DNA from: Bacillus sp. OxB-1
Lineage (GTDB): Bacteria; Bacillota; Bacilli; Bacillales_A; Planococcaceae
Direction of reading: 5' to 3'
Length of the DNA: 64,000 bases
NCBI RefSeq assembly: GCF_000829195.1
Contig: NZ_AP013294.1
Coordinates: 496,001 to 560,000 of the forward strand
The position numbers and the translations under genes were made by a program. The stretch's first letter is position 1; each line of letters begins with the position of its first letter. Positions 41,519 through 49,608 of this stretch are shown here, one piece after another. The notes under the pieces were generated by a model, which did not search any database, was not told the DNA's origin, and saw nothing but the letters and a program-made list of their open reading frames with translations.

Positions 41519-42280
41519 TTACGAATTAAAATACACACAAATTCGACAGTCATTCATTTTTTTGATTGGAATTTCCATGTCATAGATCTCTCTCAAGGCA
41601 TCCGAGTTGATGATTTCATGCGTCAGACCATCTTTGACGACGCGCCCGTCTTTCAGCGCAACGATCCGATCCGAATAAACGGAAGCGAAGTTGATGTCAT
41701 GCAGGACGATGACGACCGTTTTTCCTAAGTCATCCACCAGCCTTCTCAAGATTTTCATGATTTGCACGGAATGCTTCATATCCAGGTTGTTGAGCGGTTC
41801 ATCCAATAGAATATAATCGGTGTCCTGAGCGATTGTCATAGCAATGAATGCGCGCTGACGCTGCCCGCCCGACAATTCATCCAAATAGCTATGCTGCATA
41901 TCCATCAATTCCATATAATCCATCGCCTGATCGATGATGCGGATATCTTCTGCCGTCAATCTCCCTTTCGAGTGCGGGAAGCGCCCGAAGGAAACGAGCT
42001 CCCGGATCGTCAGGCGGACATTCATGAAGTTAGACTGCTTCAAAATCGAAACCCTTTTGGAAAAGTCGTTTGATTTCATTTTCTGAACATTGTCGTTGTC
42101 CACCAACACTTCCCCGGTATCCGCATCCAGAAGGCGGCTGACCATTGAAAGGAGTGTCGACTTCCCTGCCCCATTCGGTCCGATGAAAGACGTGATCTTC
42201 CCTCGGTGGATATTGACGGACACCTTTTCAACGACCGCTTTTTTTCCATAAAACTTTGATAGTTCCCGGACTTGGATCAT
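41519..42280 (-). CDS. yclP: petrobactin-type ABC transporter ATPase
   Basis: 253 residues. Walker A GPNGAGKST, signature LSGGQRQRAF, Walker B YILLDEP and the H-loop VIVLHD are present. ATG 42280 overlaps the yclO stop (ATGA); AAGGAGAG is upstream. It powers the YclNO permease. Confidence 0.93.
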   Translation of the reverse strand: MIQVRELSKFYGKKAVVEKVSVNIHRGKITSFIGPNGAGKSTLLSMVSRLLDADTGEVLVDNDNVQKMKSNDFSKRVSILKQSNFMNVRLTIRELVSFGRFPHSKGRLTAEDIRIIDQAMDYMELMDMQHSYLDELSGGQRQRAFIAMTIAQDTDYILLDEPLNNLDMKHSVQIMKILRRLVDDLGKTVVIVLHDINFASVYSDRIVALKDGRVVKDGLTHEIINSDALREIYDMEIPIKKMNDCRICVYFNS

Positions 42281-43227
42281 GTGGATCGACTCTCCTTCAA
42301 TAATAAGTAGATAAAATAAACGCCGCCGATGAAGTTGATGATGACACTGAGCGTCGTAGAGAAAGTGAAGACCCGTTCGACGACCCATTGCCCACCGACT
42401 AAGGCGATGACACTCATGACAGATGCTCCGATAATGAGAATGGAATGCTTATATGTTTTGAAAAATTGATAAGACAGATTCGCGACGATCAAACCGAAAA
42501 ATGTGATCGGACCGACTAGCGCAGTGGATACCGATATGAGCACTGCGGATAGGATGAGCATCATCTTAACGACTTTGTCATAGGAAACGCCAAGATTGAT
42601 GGCCGTATCTCTTCCAAGGGAAAGAACATCAAGTTCATCCATCGAACGCCATCCGATGACAAGGGCGATCGCCACAAAGCCAAGTGCCCACCAGACCAGC
42701 TCTCCGCTGACGTTGTTGAAGCTCGCAAACATTTTATCTTGTACGCGCAAAAACTCATTCGGATCAATTAATACTTGCAGAAACGTCGAGATACTGCCGA
42801 AGAACGTTCCGACGATGATGCCGACCAACAGCAAGAAGTAGATCGGCTGTCTGCCCGACTTGAACAGGAAACGATACAAGAGAAGCGCAAATACGATCAT
42901 GGTCGCCACGGACAAGATGAAATTCACGTGTTTATTGACGACCGTCACATGCCCCGAACCGAGGAAGAAGATGACGACGGTTTGCAATAAAAGGTAGAGT
43001 GAATCGAGTCCCATGATGCTCGGCGTCAAGATCCGATTATGAGTGATCGTCTGGAAGATGACGGTCGAGTAGGCTATCGCGACACCTGTGATAACCATCG
43101 CTAACACCTTGATGCCCCGACGCGGTAACGCATAGTCAAAGCTTCCATTCAATCCCTGAAACAGGTATAGACTACAAAAGATAGCAGCCAAAATCGCTAA
43201 TATTAGTATTTTCGTTGAGTTACGCAT
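42277..43227 (-). CDS. yclO: petrobactin-type ABC transporter permease 2
   Basis: 316 residues, FecCD family, about nine membrane helices; GPITFFGLIVANLSYQFF is the conserved coupling region. ATG 43227 follows AGGAGGAAGG and overlaps yclN by eight bases. Confidence 0.92.
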   Translation of the reverse strand: MRNSTKILILAILAAIFCSLYLFQGLNGSFDYALPRRGIKVLAMVITGVAIAYSTVIFQTITHNRILTPSIMGLDSLYLLLQTVVIFFLGSGHVTVVNKHVNFILSVATMIVFALLLYRFLFKSGRQPIYFLLLVGIIVGTFFGSISTFLQVLIDPNEFLRVQDKMFASFNNVSGELVWWALGFVAIALVIGWRSMDELDVLSLGRDTAINLGVSYDKVVKMMLILSAVLISVSTALVGPITFFGLIVANLSYQFFKTYKHSILIIGASVMSVIALVGGQWVVERVFTFSTTLSVIINFIGGVYFIYLLLKESRST

Positions 43228-44170
43228 ACGCCTTCCTCCTAAACAGCAAGTAGAGGAAGATCGCGCTGCCGATGACACCGACCATCAAGCTGATGGAAAT
43301 CTCGTACGGATAAATGAGGATCCGTCCAAGTATGTCGCAGATGAGCAAGAAGATTGCGCCGAGCAACGCTGTATGCGGCAAGGTTTTCTGTAAGTGATCT
43401 CCTTTGAAAATCGAAACGATATTCGGAATGATCAGCCCTAAAAACGGAATCATGCCGACGGTCAACACAACAGTAGTCGTAATGAGCGCCACCAAAATCA
43501 ATCCTATATTGACAATCCGTTTATAAGCGAGGCCGAGGTTTTTGGAAAAGTCCTCTCCCATCCCCGCAACCGTGAAACGGTTCGCATACAAATACGTAAT
43601 GATAAGCACCGGTACACTTATGTAAAGAAGTTCGTAACGTCCCTTCATGATCATCGAGAAATCGCCCTGCAGCCAAGCCGACATGTTTTGGATCACATTC
43701 GCTTTATAAGCGAAGAACGTAGTGATCGACGACAAGATATTCCCGAACATCAACCCGACGAGTGGAATGAAAATCGCGTCCTTGAACTTGATACGGTCCA
43801 AGATTTGCATAAACAACAGCGTGCCGGCAAGCGCAAATGCAAAGGCGACAACCATTTTCTCAAGTGTTGAGGCGTTCGCGAACAATAGCATCGAAACCAA
43901 AATTCCGAGCCTTGTCGCGTCCAATGTACCAGCTGTTGTCGGTGAAACGAACTTATTTCGGCTCAACTGCTGCATAATAAGACCTGCGATACTCATCCCC
44001 GCTCCGGCGAGCAGAATGGCAACAAGCCTTGGCAAACGGCTGATTAAAAAAATCTCCGTCTCTTCCGACTGGAAATCTAGCAGATCCATCGGTGAAATAT
44101 GGCTCACTCCTACAAATAGAGATAGGAATGATAGGATGATTAAAGCGATGATCAAGTAACGTTTCTTCAT
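43220..44170 (-). CDS. yclN: petrobactin-type ABC transporter permease 1
   Basis: 316 residues, FecCD family; MSIAGLIMQQLSRNKFVSPTT and GMIPFLGLIIPNIVSIF are family signatures. First gene of the operon. ATG 44170 has GGGGATC upstream. With yclO it forms the membrane channel. Confidence 0.92.
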   Translation of the reverse strand: MKKRYLIIALIILSFLSLFVGVSHISPMDLLDFQSEETEIFLISRLPRLVAILLAGAGMSIAGLIMQQLSRNKFVSPTTAGTLDATRLGILVSMLLFANASTLEKMVVAFAFALAGTLLFMQILDRIKFKDAIFIPLVGLMFGNILSSITTFFAYKANVIQNMSAWLQGDFSMIMKGRYELLYISVPVLIITYLYANRFTVAGMGEDFSKNLGLAYKRIVNIGLILVALITTTVVLTVGMIPFLGLIIPNIVSIFKGDHLQKTLPHTALLGAIFLLICDILGRILIYPYEISISLMVGVIGSAIFLYLLFRRKAYA

Positions 44171-44210
44171 AAGATCCCCGGTATCGTTTATTTGCACCCG
44201 ACTTCAATAA

Positions 44211-44229
44211 ATGAAAATGATTATCAGTC
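44211..44229 (-). promoter_or_regulatory. Fur box 1 of the petrobactin operon
   Basis: ATGAAAATGATTATCAGTC, a Fur-box-type 19-mer, lies about 12 bases downstream of the -10 and so over the start of transcription. Confidence 0.8.
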
Positions 44230-44241
44230 GGCTGCAACCTA

Positions 44242-44269
44242 ATTATATCATGTGAGATAAACGTGTCAA
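44242..44269 (-). promoter_or_regulatory. sigma-A promoter of the petrobactin operon
   Basis: On the minus strand TTGACA (44264-44269), a 16-bp spacer and TATAAT (44242-44247); both hexamers are perfect. Confidence 0.9.
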
Positions 44270-44275
44270 TCTATA

Positions 44276-44294
44276 ATTGAAAATGATTATCAAT
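44276..44294 (-). promoter_or_regulatory. Fur box 2 of the petrobactin operon
   Basis: ATTGAAAATGATTATCAAT, almost a perfect palindrome, directly upstream of the -35. With box 1 it brackets the promoter. From here to 44489 nothing else is evident. Confidence 0.8.
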
Positions 44295-44489
44295 GACTAT
44301 GGCATTGATTTGTTCCTGGTGAAGATGGAAGCGCTTCAGGTCGGGGCTATTGGAGTGGGGTACGAAGATGAGAACAATCCTGCCAAGTTCATGACATTTG
44401 TTGGGGGACATTGTAGCGGCCTGCATGAGGCTAGGAACGCCGCCTCATCCTATGAGCTCCTAATCTTTTATGAATATACTTGCATGGAA

Positions 44490-44681
44490 AAGGGGCTGTC
44501 TTTTCCGGTTAAACACGCAAAAAGCAAGGGCTCTGGTCGCTTTCCGCGGGCCAGCCGACGAGCCTCCTCCGGCTTACAGCCGTGCGGGGTCTCGTCGGCC
44601 GGCTTTCCCGCAGGAGTCTCCCGGCGCCCTTGCTTTTTGCTGGTATCCAACTCTGTGCCTGGACTTTTCGGACAGCCCCTT
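44490..44681. repeat. palindromic intergenic repeat nested in a terminator
   Basis: Core 44517-44640 (124 bases) has 15-base perfect arms GCAAAAAGCAAGGGC / GCCCTTGCTTTTTGC and an inner 13-base stem around GCCGACGAG / CTCGTCGGC with a CGGCT/AGCCG tip. Outer arms AAGGGGCTGTC / GACAGCCCCTT (44490-44500 with 44671-44681) lie 170 bases apart. The core (CTTTCCGCGGGC ... CCGCAGGAGTCTC) resembles a repeat abundant in Bacillales genomes. On the minus strand the outer arms end in TTTTCC and may terminate the lipoprotein gene. Confidence 0.8.
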
Positions 44682-44689
44682 CATTTCAT

Positions 44690-45625
44690 TTATTGTGCGA
44701 CTTCTTGTGATTCCATCGCTTCCGTAATGTCTACGGCATTGTCCAGGACATCTTGGGGAACATCGATCTTTTCAACTTCATTGATTTGGCTGATGATCGA
44801 CTTCATCTGTTGGATAATGTGCATTTCTTGTCCTTCAATGGACATTGTCATGTCCATATCCATATTGAATGCATTCGTTTGGAATGTTTCCTTGTCGATG
44901 AAAATCTCGAAATTCAAACTTTTGACGTTCATGTTTTCCATCATTTCTGCTTCTTCCTCACCCATTTCCATACCCGCCGGCATGCTGTCCGCGATTGCTT
45001 TCTTCATCAAGTTGTTGAATTTCTCGCCTTCCGCGGATAGAGTCAAGATGAACTCATCGTCGGTCTGCTCGAACTGGAAGTCTTCCGTGAACTCTTTGAA
45101 CATTTCCATGTCCGGAGTCGGATCCGTTCCGCCCCCCATTTGCTCCATCATGTCGTCCGACATTTCTTTCGGGAATTTCAGCCATTGCTCAGATTCAGGA
45201 TCAAACATGAAGAATCCTGCATCTGTAATGTAAATTTCCGTATCCATGGCACCTTGCTCTCCCATATCCATGTTCATCTTTTGATACATCGCAAGCGGCT
45301 CCATGATCATGTCCATGTCCATCTTGAATTTGCTGTCCATGTTCAAGTCTTCGCTAGGGACCTCAATTTTCTGCTGGATGTCCATTTTGGCGTGCATGCT
45401 CTTCAAATCTTCGGAAGCTTCCATCGCCTTCTCGTAGACTTCCATTGCCGTCAGCTCGCTTTGCTCATCGGCCTCCTCATTCGCTTTCGTGTCAGTTTCC
45501 TCATTTGTATTCGGCTCCGCATCCGAAGGCGTCTCCGTTTTCGGCGTCGCTGTCGAGTTACAAGCGCTTAAAGCTAGCGCCAACATGACGATAGCTAACC
45601 CTTTCAACCAATTCTTCAAATTCAT
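44690..45625 (-). CDS. methionine-rich lipoprotein (DUF6612-like)
   Basis: 311 residues. A lipoprotein signal with LALSAC (Cys22) is followed by a Thr/Glu linker and a domain with many Met residues (MDMDMIMEP, MEMGEEEAEMMENM, MDMDMTMSIEG). The layout, with MEVYEKAMEASEDLKSMHAK near residue 60, fits the DUF6612 / LolA-like outer-surface lipoproteins of Bacillales, function unknown. The start has AAAGGG upstream. Methionine clusters might bind copper or resist oxidation; that is speculation. Confidence 0.8.
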   Translation of the reverse strand: MNLKNWLKGLAIVMLALALSACNSTATPKTETPSDAEPNTNEETDTKANEEADEQSELTAMEVYEKAMEASEDLKSMHAKMDIQQKIEVPSEDLNMDSKFKMDMDMIMEPLAMYQKMNMDMGEQGAMDTEIYITDAGFFMFDPESEQWLKFPKEMSDDMMEQMGGGTDPTPDMEMFKEFTEDFQFEQTDDEFILTLSAEGEKFNNLMKKAIADSMPAGMEMGEEEAEMMENMNVKSLNFEIFIDKETFQTNAFNMDMDMTMSIEGQEMHIIQQMKSIISQINEVEKIDVPQDVLDNAVDITEAMESQEVAQ

Positions 45626-45778
45626 TCAACCCTTTCTAAACTATTTACTGCTCCCTCATTCATACGGTCCTGCCAGCGAAGAGTTCCATCTTTTTTGCAG
45701 AATTTCATTTTTGAATCAAATGTCTTATTCCTGTTCCTTGAGTCAATCGGCACGCTTTCTCCACTTTAGGGAAGGCTG

Positions 45779-45804
45779 GTTTAGCCCCGAAAAGGATTGG
45801 GTAT
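45779..45804 (+). promoter_or_regulatory. sigma-B-type promoter of a putative small RNA
   Basis: GTTTAG (45779-45784), a 14-bp spacer and GGGTAT (45799-45804). No gene follows on the plus strand before the terminator at 45843. Confidence 0.75.
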
Positions 45805-45811
45805 ACTTCTA

Positions 45812-45876
45812 TCATCCCACCACCTTTCTCTTTAAGTGAAAACTGCACCCCATCTAAAACGGGGTGCAGCTTTTTT
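45812..45876 (+). ncRNA. putative sigma-B-dependent small RNA (about 65 nt)
   Basis: A transcript starting about eight bases after GGGTAT would run through a C-rich single-stranded stretch (ATCATCCCACCACC at 45820-45833) into the strong terminator at 45843-45876. No reading frame longer than a few codons is present. C-rich unpaired segments that can pair with ribosome binding sites are typical of Gram-positive regulatory RNAs. Alternatively the promoter could give antisense RNA to the 3' end of hflX by read-through. Existence of the transcript is inference. Confidence 0.5.
45843..45876. terminator. terminator of hflX and of the putative small RNA
   Basis: CTGCACCCC / GGGGTGCAG (45843-45851 with 45861-45869), T-runs on both strands. 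Confidence 0.9.
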
Positions 45877-47146
45877 AATGGCTGATGATAAATTCCTCGA
45901 AACGCTCTCGTTCCATAATATCCATCTCCACGGTCAACAATGTGCCGTCCTCTTCGTATTCCGTGTTTTTCACAGTCGCTTTGTCGTTCAAATAGGCGAC
46001 GACATCTCCCCGTTCAAACGGAACGAGCAATTTACAGGTGACGTATTGTTCAAAAATCTTTTTCTTGATCAAACTGATCAGCTCTTCCAGACCCGCTTCC
46101 TCTTTCGCCGAAATCCAAACGCTATCGCCCCGGATTTCCGGATAGGGAACATTGGCTAAATCCGCTTTATTGTACACCTTCAACGTTTCCACATTTTCCA
46201 CTCCGACATCATGAAGTGTGTCATTCGTCACATTCATCATGAATTGGTACTCCGCATTCGATACATCCACGACATGTAAAAGCAAATCGGCGTCTCGCGC
46301 TTCCTCCAATGTCGAGCGGAATGCTTTCACAAGATGATGCGGCAATTTCGAAACGAATCCGACCGTATCCGTCAAGATGAATTGCTTGTTATCAATAAGC
46401 TTCACTCTCCGGACGGATGTATCCAGTGTGGCAAAGAGCATGTCTTCCTCAAATACTTGTTTCGCATGCTCCGGATCCATTTCGGCGAGCAGTTTGTTCA
46501 TCAACGTGGATTTTCCTGCGTTCGTATAGCCGACGATGGAGACGACCGGCGTTCCGCTCTTTTTCCTCTGCTTGCGCTGCGTCTCACGCTGGTCCTTCAT
46601 ATGCTCCAAATCCCGGCGTAGTTTGGCAATTTGGTCTTCGATTTTCCGGCGGTCGAGCTCGAGTTTTGTCTCCCCAGCCCCTTTGTTCTGGAAACCGCCG
46701 CCCGTTCCGCCCCCTTGCCGGCTTAGGGATGCGCGCAACCCGACCAGACGCGGCAACGTATATTGCAGCTGCGCCAACTCGACTTGCATCCGGGATTCTT
46801 TCGTCCGAGCCCGTCTCGCGAAAATGTCAAGGATGAGCATCGTCCGGTCAATCACTTTACATTCCAGTTCCTGTTCCATATTACGGATTTGGGATGGTGT
46901 CAGCTCGTCGTTGAAAATAACAAGGTTTGCATCGGTTTCTTCATATAAACGCCGAATCTCTCCAACTTTCCCCTTTCCGACGTATAAAGAAGGATGGCGT
47001 CTTTCTAAATTTTGCGTCACCATCCCGACGACCTCTACATCGATCGCCTCCGCCAAATTTTTCAATTCTTCCATCGTATAATCGAAATGCTCGTCGGTTT
47101 GCTCATGGACTCCGACGAGGATTGCGTATTCCACCAATATATCCAT
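45875..47146 (-). CDS. hflX: ribosome-associated GTPase HflX
   Basis: 423 residues. The N-terminal HflX domain (MVTQNLERRHPSLYVGKGKVGE; RTMLILDIFARRARTKESR) and Gly-rich linker (SRQGGGTGGG) precede the GTPase with G1 GYTNAGKST, G3 DTVGF and G4 NKAD. HflX splits stalled 70S ribosomes. ATG 47146 has GGAAGGGG seven bases upstream. Single gene, convergent with the putative small RNA. Confidence 0.94.
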   Translation of the reverse strand: MDILVEYAILVGVHEQTDEHFDYTMEELKNLAEAIDVEVVGMVTQNLERRHPSLYVGKGKVGEIRRLYEETDANLVIFNDELTPSQIRNMEQELECKVIDRTMLILDIFARRARTKESRMQVELAQLQYTLPRLVGLRASLSRQGGGTGGGFQNKGAGETKLELDRRKIEDQIAKLRRDLEHMKDQRETQRKQRKKSGTPVVSIVGYTNAGKSTLMNKLLAEMDPEHAKQVFEEDMLFATLDTSVRRVKLIDNKQFILTDTVGFVSKLPHHLVKAFRSTLEEARDADLLLHVVDVSNAEYQFMMNVTNDTLHDVGVENVETLKVYNKADLANVPYPEIRGDSVWISAKEEAGLEELISLIKKKIFEQYVTCKLLVPFERGDVVAYLNDKATVKNTEYEEDGTLLTVEMDIMERERFEEFIISH

Positions 47147-47208
47147 CCTACGACCCCTTCCGACAGAAATACTTATCCCCTATCTTACCATACCCGCTCA
47201 AAACGCCC

Positions 47209-47895
47209 CTATCCGTAGATGACCTCTTTCAATCGTTCTCTTCCGCTCGTCTGCTCAACAAACTTCAAAACGACATTCGGCAAACGGATGTCATCGGCCG
47301 CCCCCACCTTTTGGGATAATAAAACCGCCCATTCGCCCGTCTCTTTCAAAGGGTCTCGGACGCCAAAGATACATTCCTTGATTTCCAGCTCTTCATTTTT
47401 CGGATCGATCATCCCATCTGCCCGCAATTTGGTAAAACGGATGTCCTCCGGCTCTTCCCATTCGATGAAGAACGGATACGGCAGTTCCTCCGAAATCGGT
47501 TGGTCGATAAAGAGCATTTTCCATTTCCGCAATTGGCCTTCTATCGTACGGCGTTCCGCTTCCAAAACGCCCGATGTGGCGAATCCTTTGTTTTCTATGT
47601 CTTCATTGAATTGCTCAATTCCCTCGACTGACAGGCAAAGCGTCCCCCAGCCTTCGCCATCTTCCAAATCATGCAATAGCAATTGGGTGAGTGGATGCTT
47701 GATTGACCTGGCGATATCGGGCCGCTCGACTGACAGCCATTCGATATACGCATTCTTTACATACCGCAGCGCATTATGAGTTCCCCATTTCTCATGGCGA
47801 CCCCCGATAACGGTTGGACGGCCCGACTCCGTTTGTTCCTTTACCACTTCTTCCGGGGATTTATTCGTAAAATACACGACGTGGTCCAATTTCAT
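47209..47895 (-). CDS. VOC superfamily (glyoxalase-like) protein
   Basis: 228 residues. The N-terminus MKLDHVVYFTNKSPEEVV and the internal repeat pattern fit a two-module glyoxalase-like protein of the VOC_3/DUF type; metal ligands are not evident except the first His. Function unknown. ATG 47895 has GGAGGT upstream. It lies next to the insertion sequence and shows no damage; its promoter region may have been altered by the insertion. Confidence 0.75.
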   Translation of the reverse strand: MKLDHVVYFTNKSPEEVVKEQTESGRPTVIGGRHEKWGTHNALRYVKNAYIEWLSVERPDIARSIKHPLTQLLLHDLEDGEGWGTLCLSVEGIEQFNEDIENKGFATSGVLEAERRTIEGQLRKWKMLFIDQPISEELPYPFFIEWEEPEDIRFTKLRADGMIDPKNEELEIKECIFGVRDPLKETGEWAVLLSQKVGAADDIRLPNVVLKFVEQTSGRERLKEVIYG

Positions 47896-47987
47896 TTGTG
47901 CGCGACCTCCTACTAATTGAATGATAGCATGTTTCAAAAGAGTACATGAGCATGAAAGAAATTTTTATATACAACCGAACAAAAGCG

Positions 47988-48275
47988 CTAAAGCGCCTCT
48001 GTCCCCGTCCCAGGTGAAATCGATTCACTTGGGATTTTTTTCGCTCTATGCATGGTCCCACCACAAAAAGGACATTCAATCTCGACTTCTTCGTTCTGTT
48101 TTAAGTCGACCTGAAAGTCTGCCACTACAAAATCGGGAACGTCATCTAATTCCTGACAATCCCGACACTTAAATTCAATCGTACTTATTTTTTCGTTCAA
48201 TCCGAACGGGTCATCCTCTTCTAATGATTGTAAAAATGCCCGATTCAGTTCATCCAGCTCTTCGTCTGTTGGCAT
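47988..48275 (-). CDS. zinc-ribbon accessory protein of the IS91-like element
   Basis: 95 residues, acidic N-terminus (MPTDEELDELNRAFLQSLEE), two CxxC knuckles (CRDC and CPFC) that could hold one zinc, and a Ser/Thr tail. It overlaps the transposase end by 26 bases and its stop codon lies within the origin hairpin, so it is part of the element. Not recognised otherwise; it may bind DNA or the transposase. Confidence 0.7.
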   Translation of the reverse strand: MPTDEELDELNRAFLQSLEEDDPFGLNEKISTIEFKCRDCQELDDVPDFVVADFQVDLKQNEEVEIECPFCGGTMHRAKKIPSESISPGTGTEAL

Positions 48276-49488
48276 CCTCCGACTTCTCCCATCTTTTAAT
48301 AATTTTCATGCCCTCCATATAATGATACAGGATTCCATAATCAGCATGCCAAATCTCCACCAAGTCCATCTCCCGATGGCAACACGGGCAAATAAACGGA
48401 TCCTGATCAAAAGCCTCTCTCATCCGTTCCCGATATGTTTTTCTCTTTTTCCTTCTTTCCAAAAGCATGGAAAGTTGTTTTGTCCGCATGAAGGCATAAA
48501 GGCTTAGAATTTGATTTGCCTTCTGATACGATCTTCTGCTATACAACCCAAAACGGCCCACCATTCTGAAGTGTTTTGGTGGGATGTGCTGTAAAATATT
48601 GAACAGGAATCGATAGACCGACTGCTTCACGTCCACCCGTTTCCCTGTTTTATGATCTTCATACCAGAACTCGACTTCCTTCCCATCGTATCCGACAATG
48701 CGATATTCGGCGATGGCCGGTCTCGCCAAGTATCTGCCTATGTATTTGGCTGCCCCTTTGGCATCCTTCATTTTCTGTTCTGCGTTCACATAGAATCCTT
48801 TCGGATATCGCCTATATAAATCATTGATTAATTCCTGGGCCTTTGGGTGATCGGGAAACCACTTCTTCATTAAATCGAGTAGCACCTTTTGCCAGGATTT
48901 CCGTAAGAATTCATAGGGAATGAAATCACTTGAACACCATTCATTCCGATTATCAATCGCCCCTTCCGTCACTAGGGCATGTATATGTGGATTGAACTTC
49001 AGATCCCTTCCGAACGTATGGATGACCGTGATCACCCCGGCTTGTAGGTTGCGCTTCCTGCTTTTACGACGATAATAGAATTGGAAGACCCCGGCTACCT
49101 GTCTACTCAACTCATTCAATTTTTTGCGGTCGTGGAAAAAGATATTCCGAAGTTCCTCGGGAATGGTGAATACCATGTGGCGATGCGGCACATTAAAGAT
49201 TAAGTCCTGCTGTTTGGTGGACCAGTCATCCGTATATTTCTTTCCACACTTATTACAAAAGCGGCTCTTGCATGTGAAACAGACAATGACAGGAGATGGA
49301 TTCCCTTCACAACCCAGACATTCATATCTCGCATATCCGACATCCGAGGATCCACAACGGATTGTTTTCAGGACGGTTTCTTTTATATCCTCTCGATAAG
49401 CTTCTGGAAACAAGGTAGAGTGCATTTGCCAAAACCCATCGAAATGGTCTTTCAGTATTCTTTTGATGACTCCACTAGTCCCTCTCAT
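48250..49488 (-). CDS. IS91 family transposase (HUH, Y2)
   Basis: 412 residues. An N-terminal zinc-binding domain (CLGCEG, CFTCKSRFCNKCGKK), the HUH motif HIHALVTEG near residue 176, and the paired catalytic tyrosines YIGRY near residue 242 identify a rolling-circle transposase. A further CPCC knuckle is near the C-terminus (PFICPCCHREMDLVEIW). The frame is intact, so it could be active. The start ATG has AAGGGA upstream at a loose distance. Confidence 0.92.
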   Translation of the reverse strand: MRGTSGVIKRILKDHFDGFWQMHSTLFPEAYREDIKETVLKTIRCGSSDVGYARYECLGCEGNPSPVIVCFTCKSRFCNKCGKKYTDDWSTKQQDLIFNVPHRHMVFTIPEELRNIFFHDRKKLNELSRQVAGVFQFYYRRKSRKRNLQAGVITVIHTFGRDLKFNPHIHALVTEGAIDNRNEWCSSDFIPYEFLRKSWQKVLLDLMKKWFPDHPKAQELINDLYRRYPKGFYVNAEQKMKDAKGAAKYIGRYLARPAIAEYRIVGYDGKEVEFWYEDHKTGKRVDVKQSVYRFLFNILQHIPPKHFRMVGRFGLYSRRSYQKANQILSLYAFMRTKQLSMLLERRKKRKTYRERMREAFDQDPFICPCCHREMDLVEIWHADYGILYHYMEGMKIIKRWEKSEDANRRRAG

Positions 49489-49571
49489 CGCGTCTCAGTC
49501 CCTTCGAGTATACGAACATTTTATCGAACAGTTATCCACAGGTCAAAATTTTATAATTTCCTAAGCAAGAA

Positions 49572-49606
49572 CAAAAAGGCCACCCTGATGTCCGGAGTGC
49601 CCCTCC
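49572..49606 (-). terminator. terminator of putP
   Basis: On the minus strand GGgCACtCC...GGgTGgCC pairs (about 49577-49604) followed by TTTTTG; the stem is imperfect. Confidence 0.55.
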
Positions 49607-49608
49607 CC

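Larger units (their letters stand above)
47981..49570 (-). mobile_element. IS91-like rolling-circle insertion sequence
   Basis: Two overlapping genes (transposase and a zinc-ribbon protein) lie between the putP terminator and the VOC gene. On the minus strand the 3' end shows GCGCT-TT-AGCGC, then TTTT and GTTC, the layout of an IS91-family origin end next to its tetranucleotide target. That end (47981) is fairly sure; the other end is only bounded by the putP terminator and is approximate. There are no terminal inverted repeats or target duplication, as expected for this family. Confidence 0.65.

Noticed and set aside
44277-45233. 318-codon plus-strand frame opposite the Met-rich lipoprotein
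   Set aside because: It is antisense to a gene with clear lipoprotein signal, crosses the palindromic repeat, and has no ribosome site.
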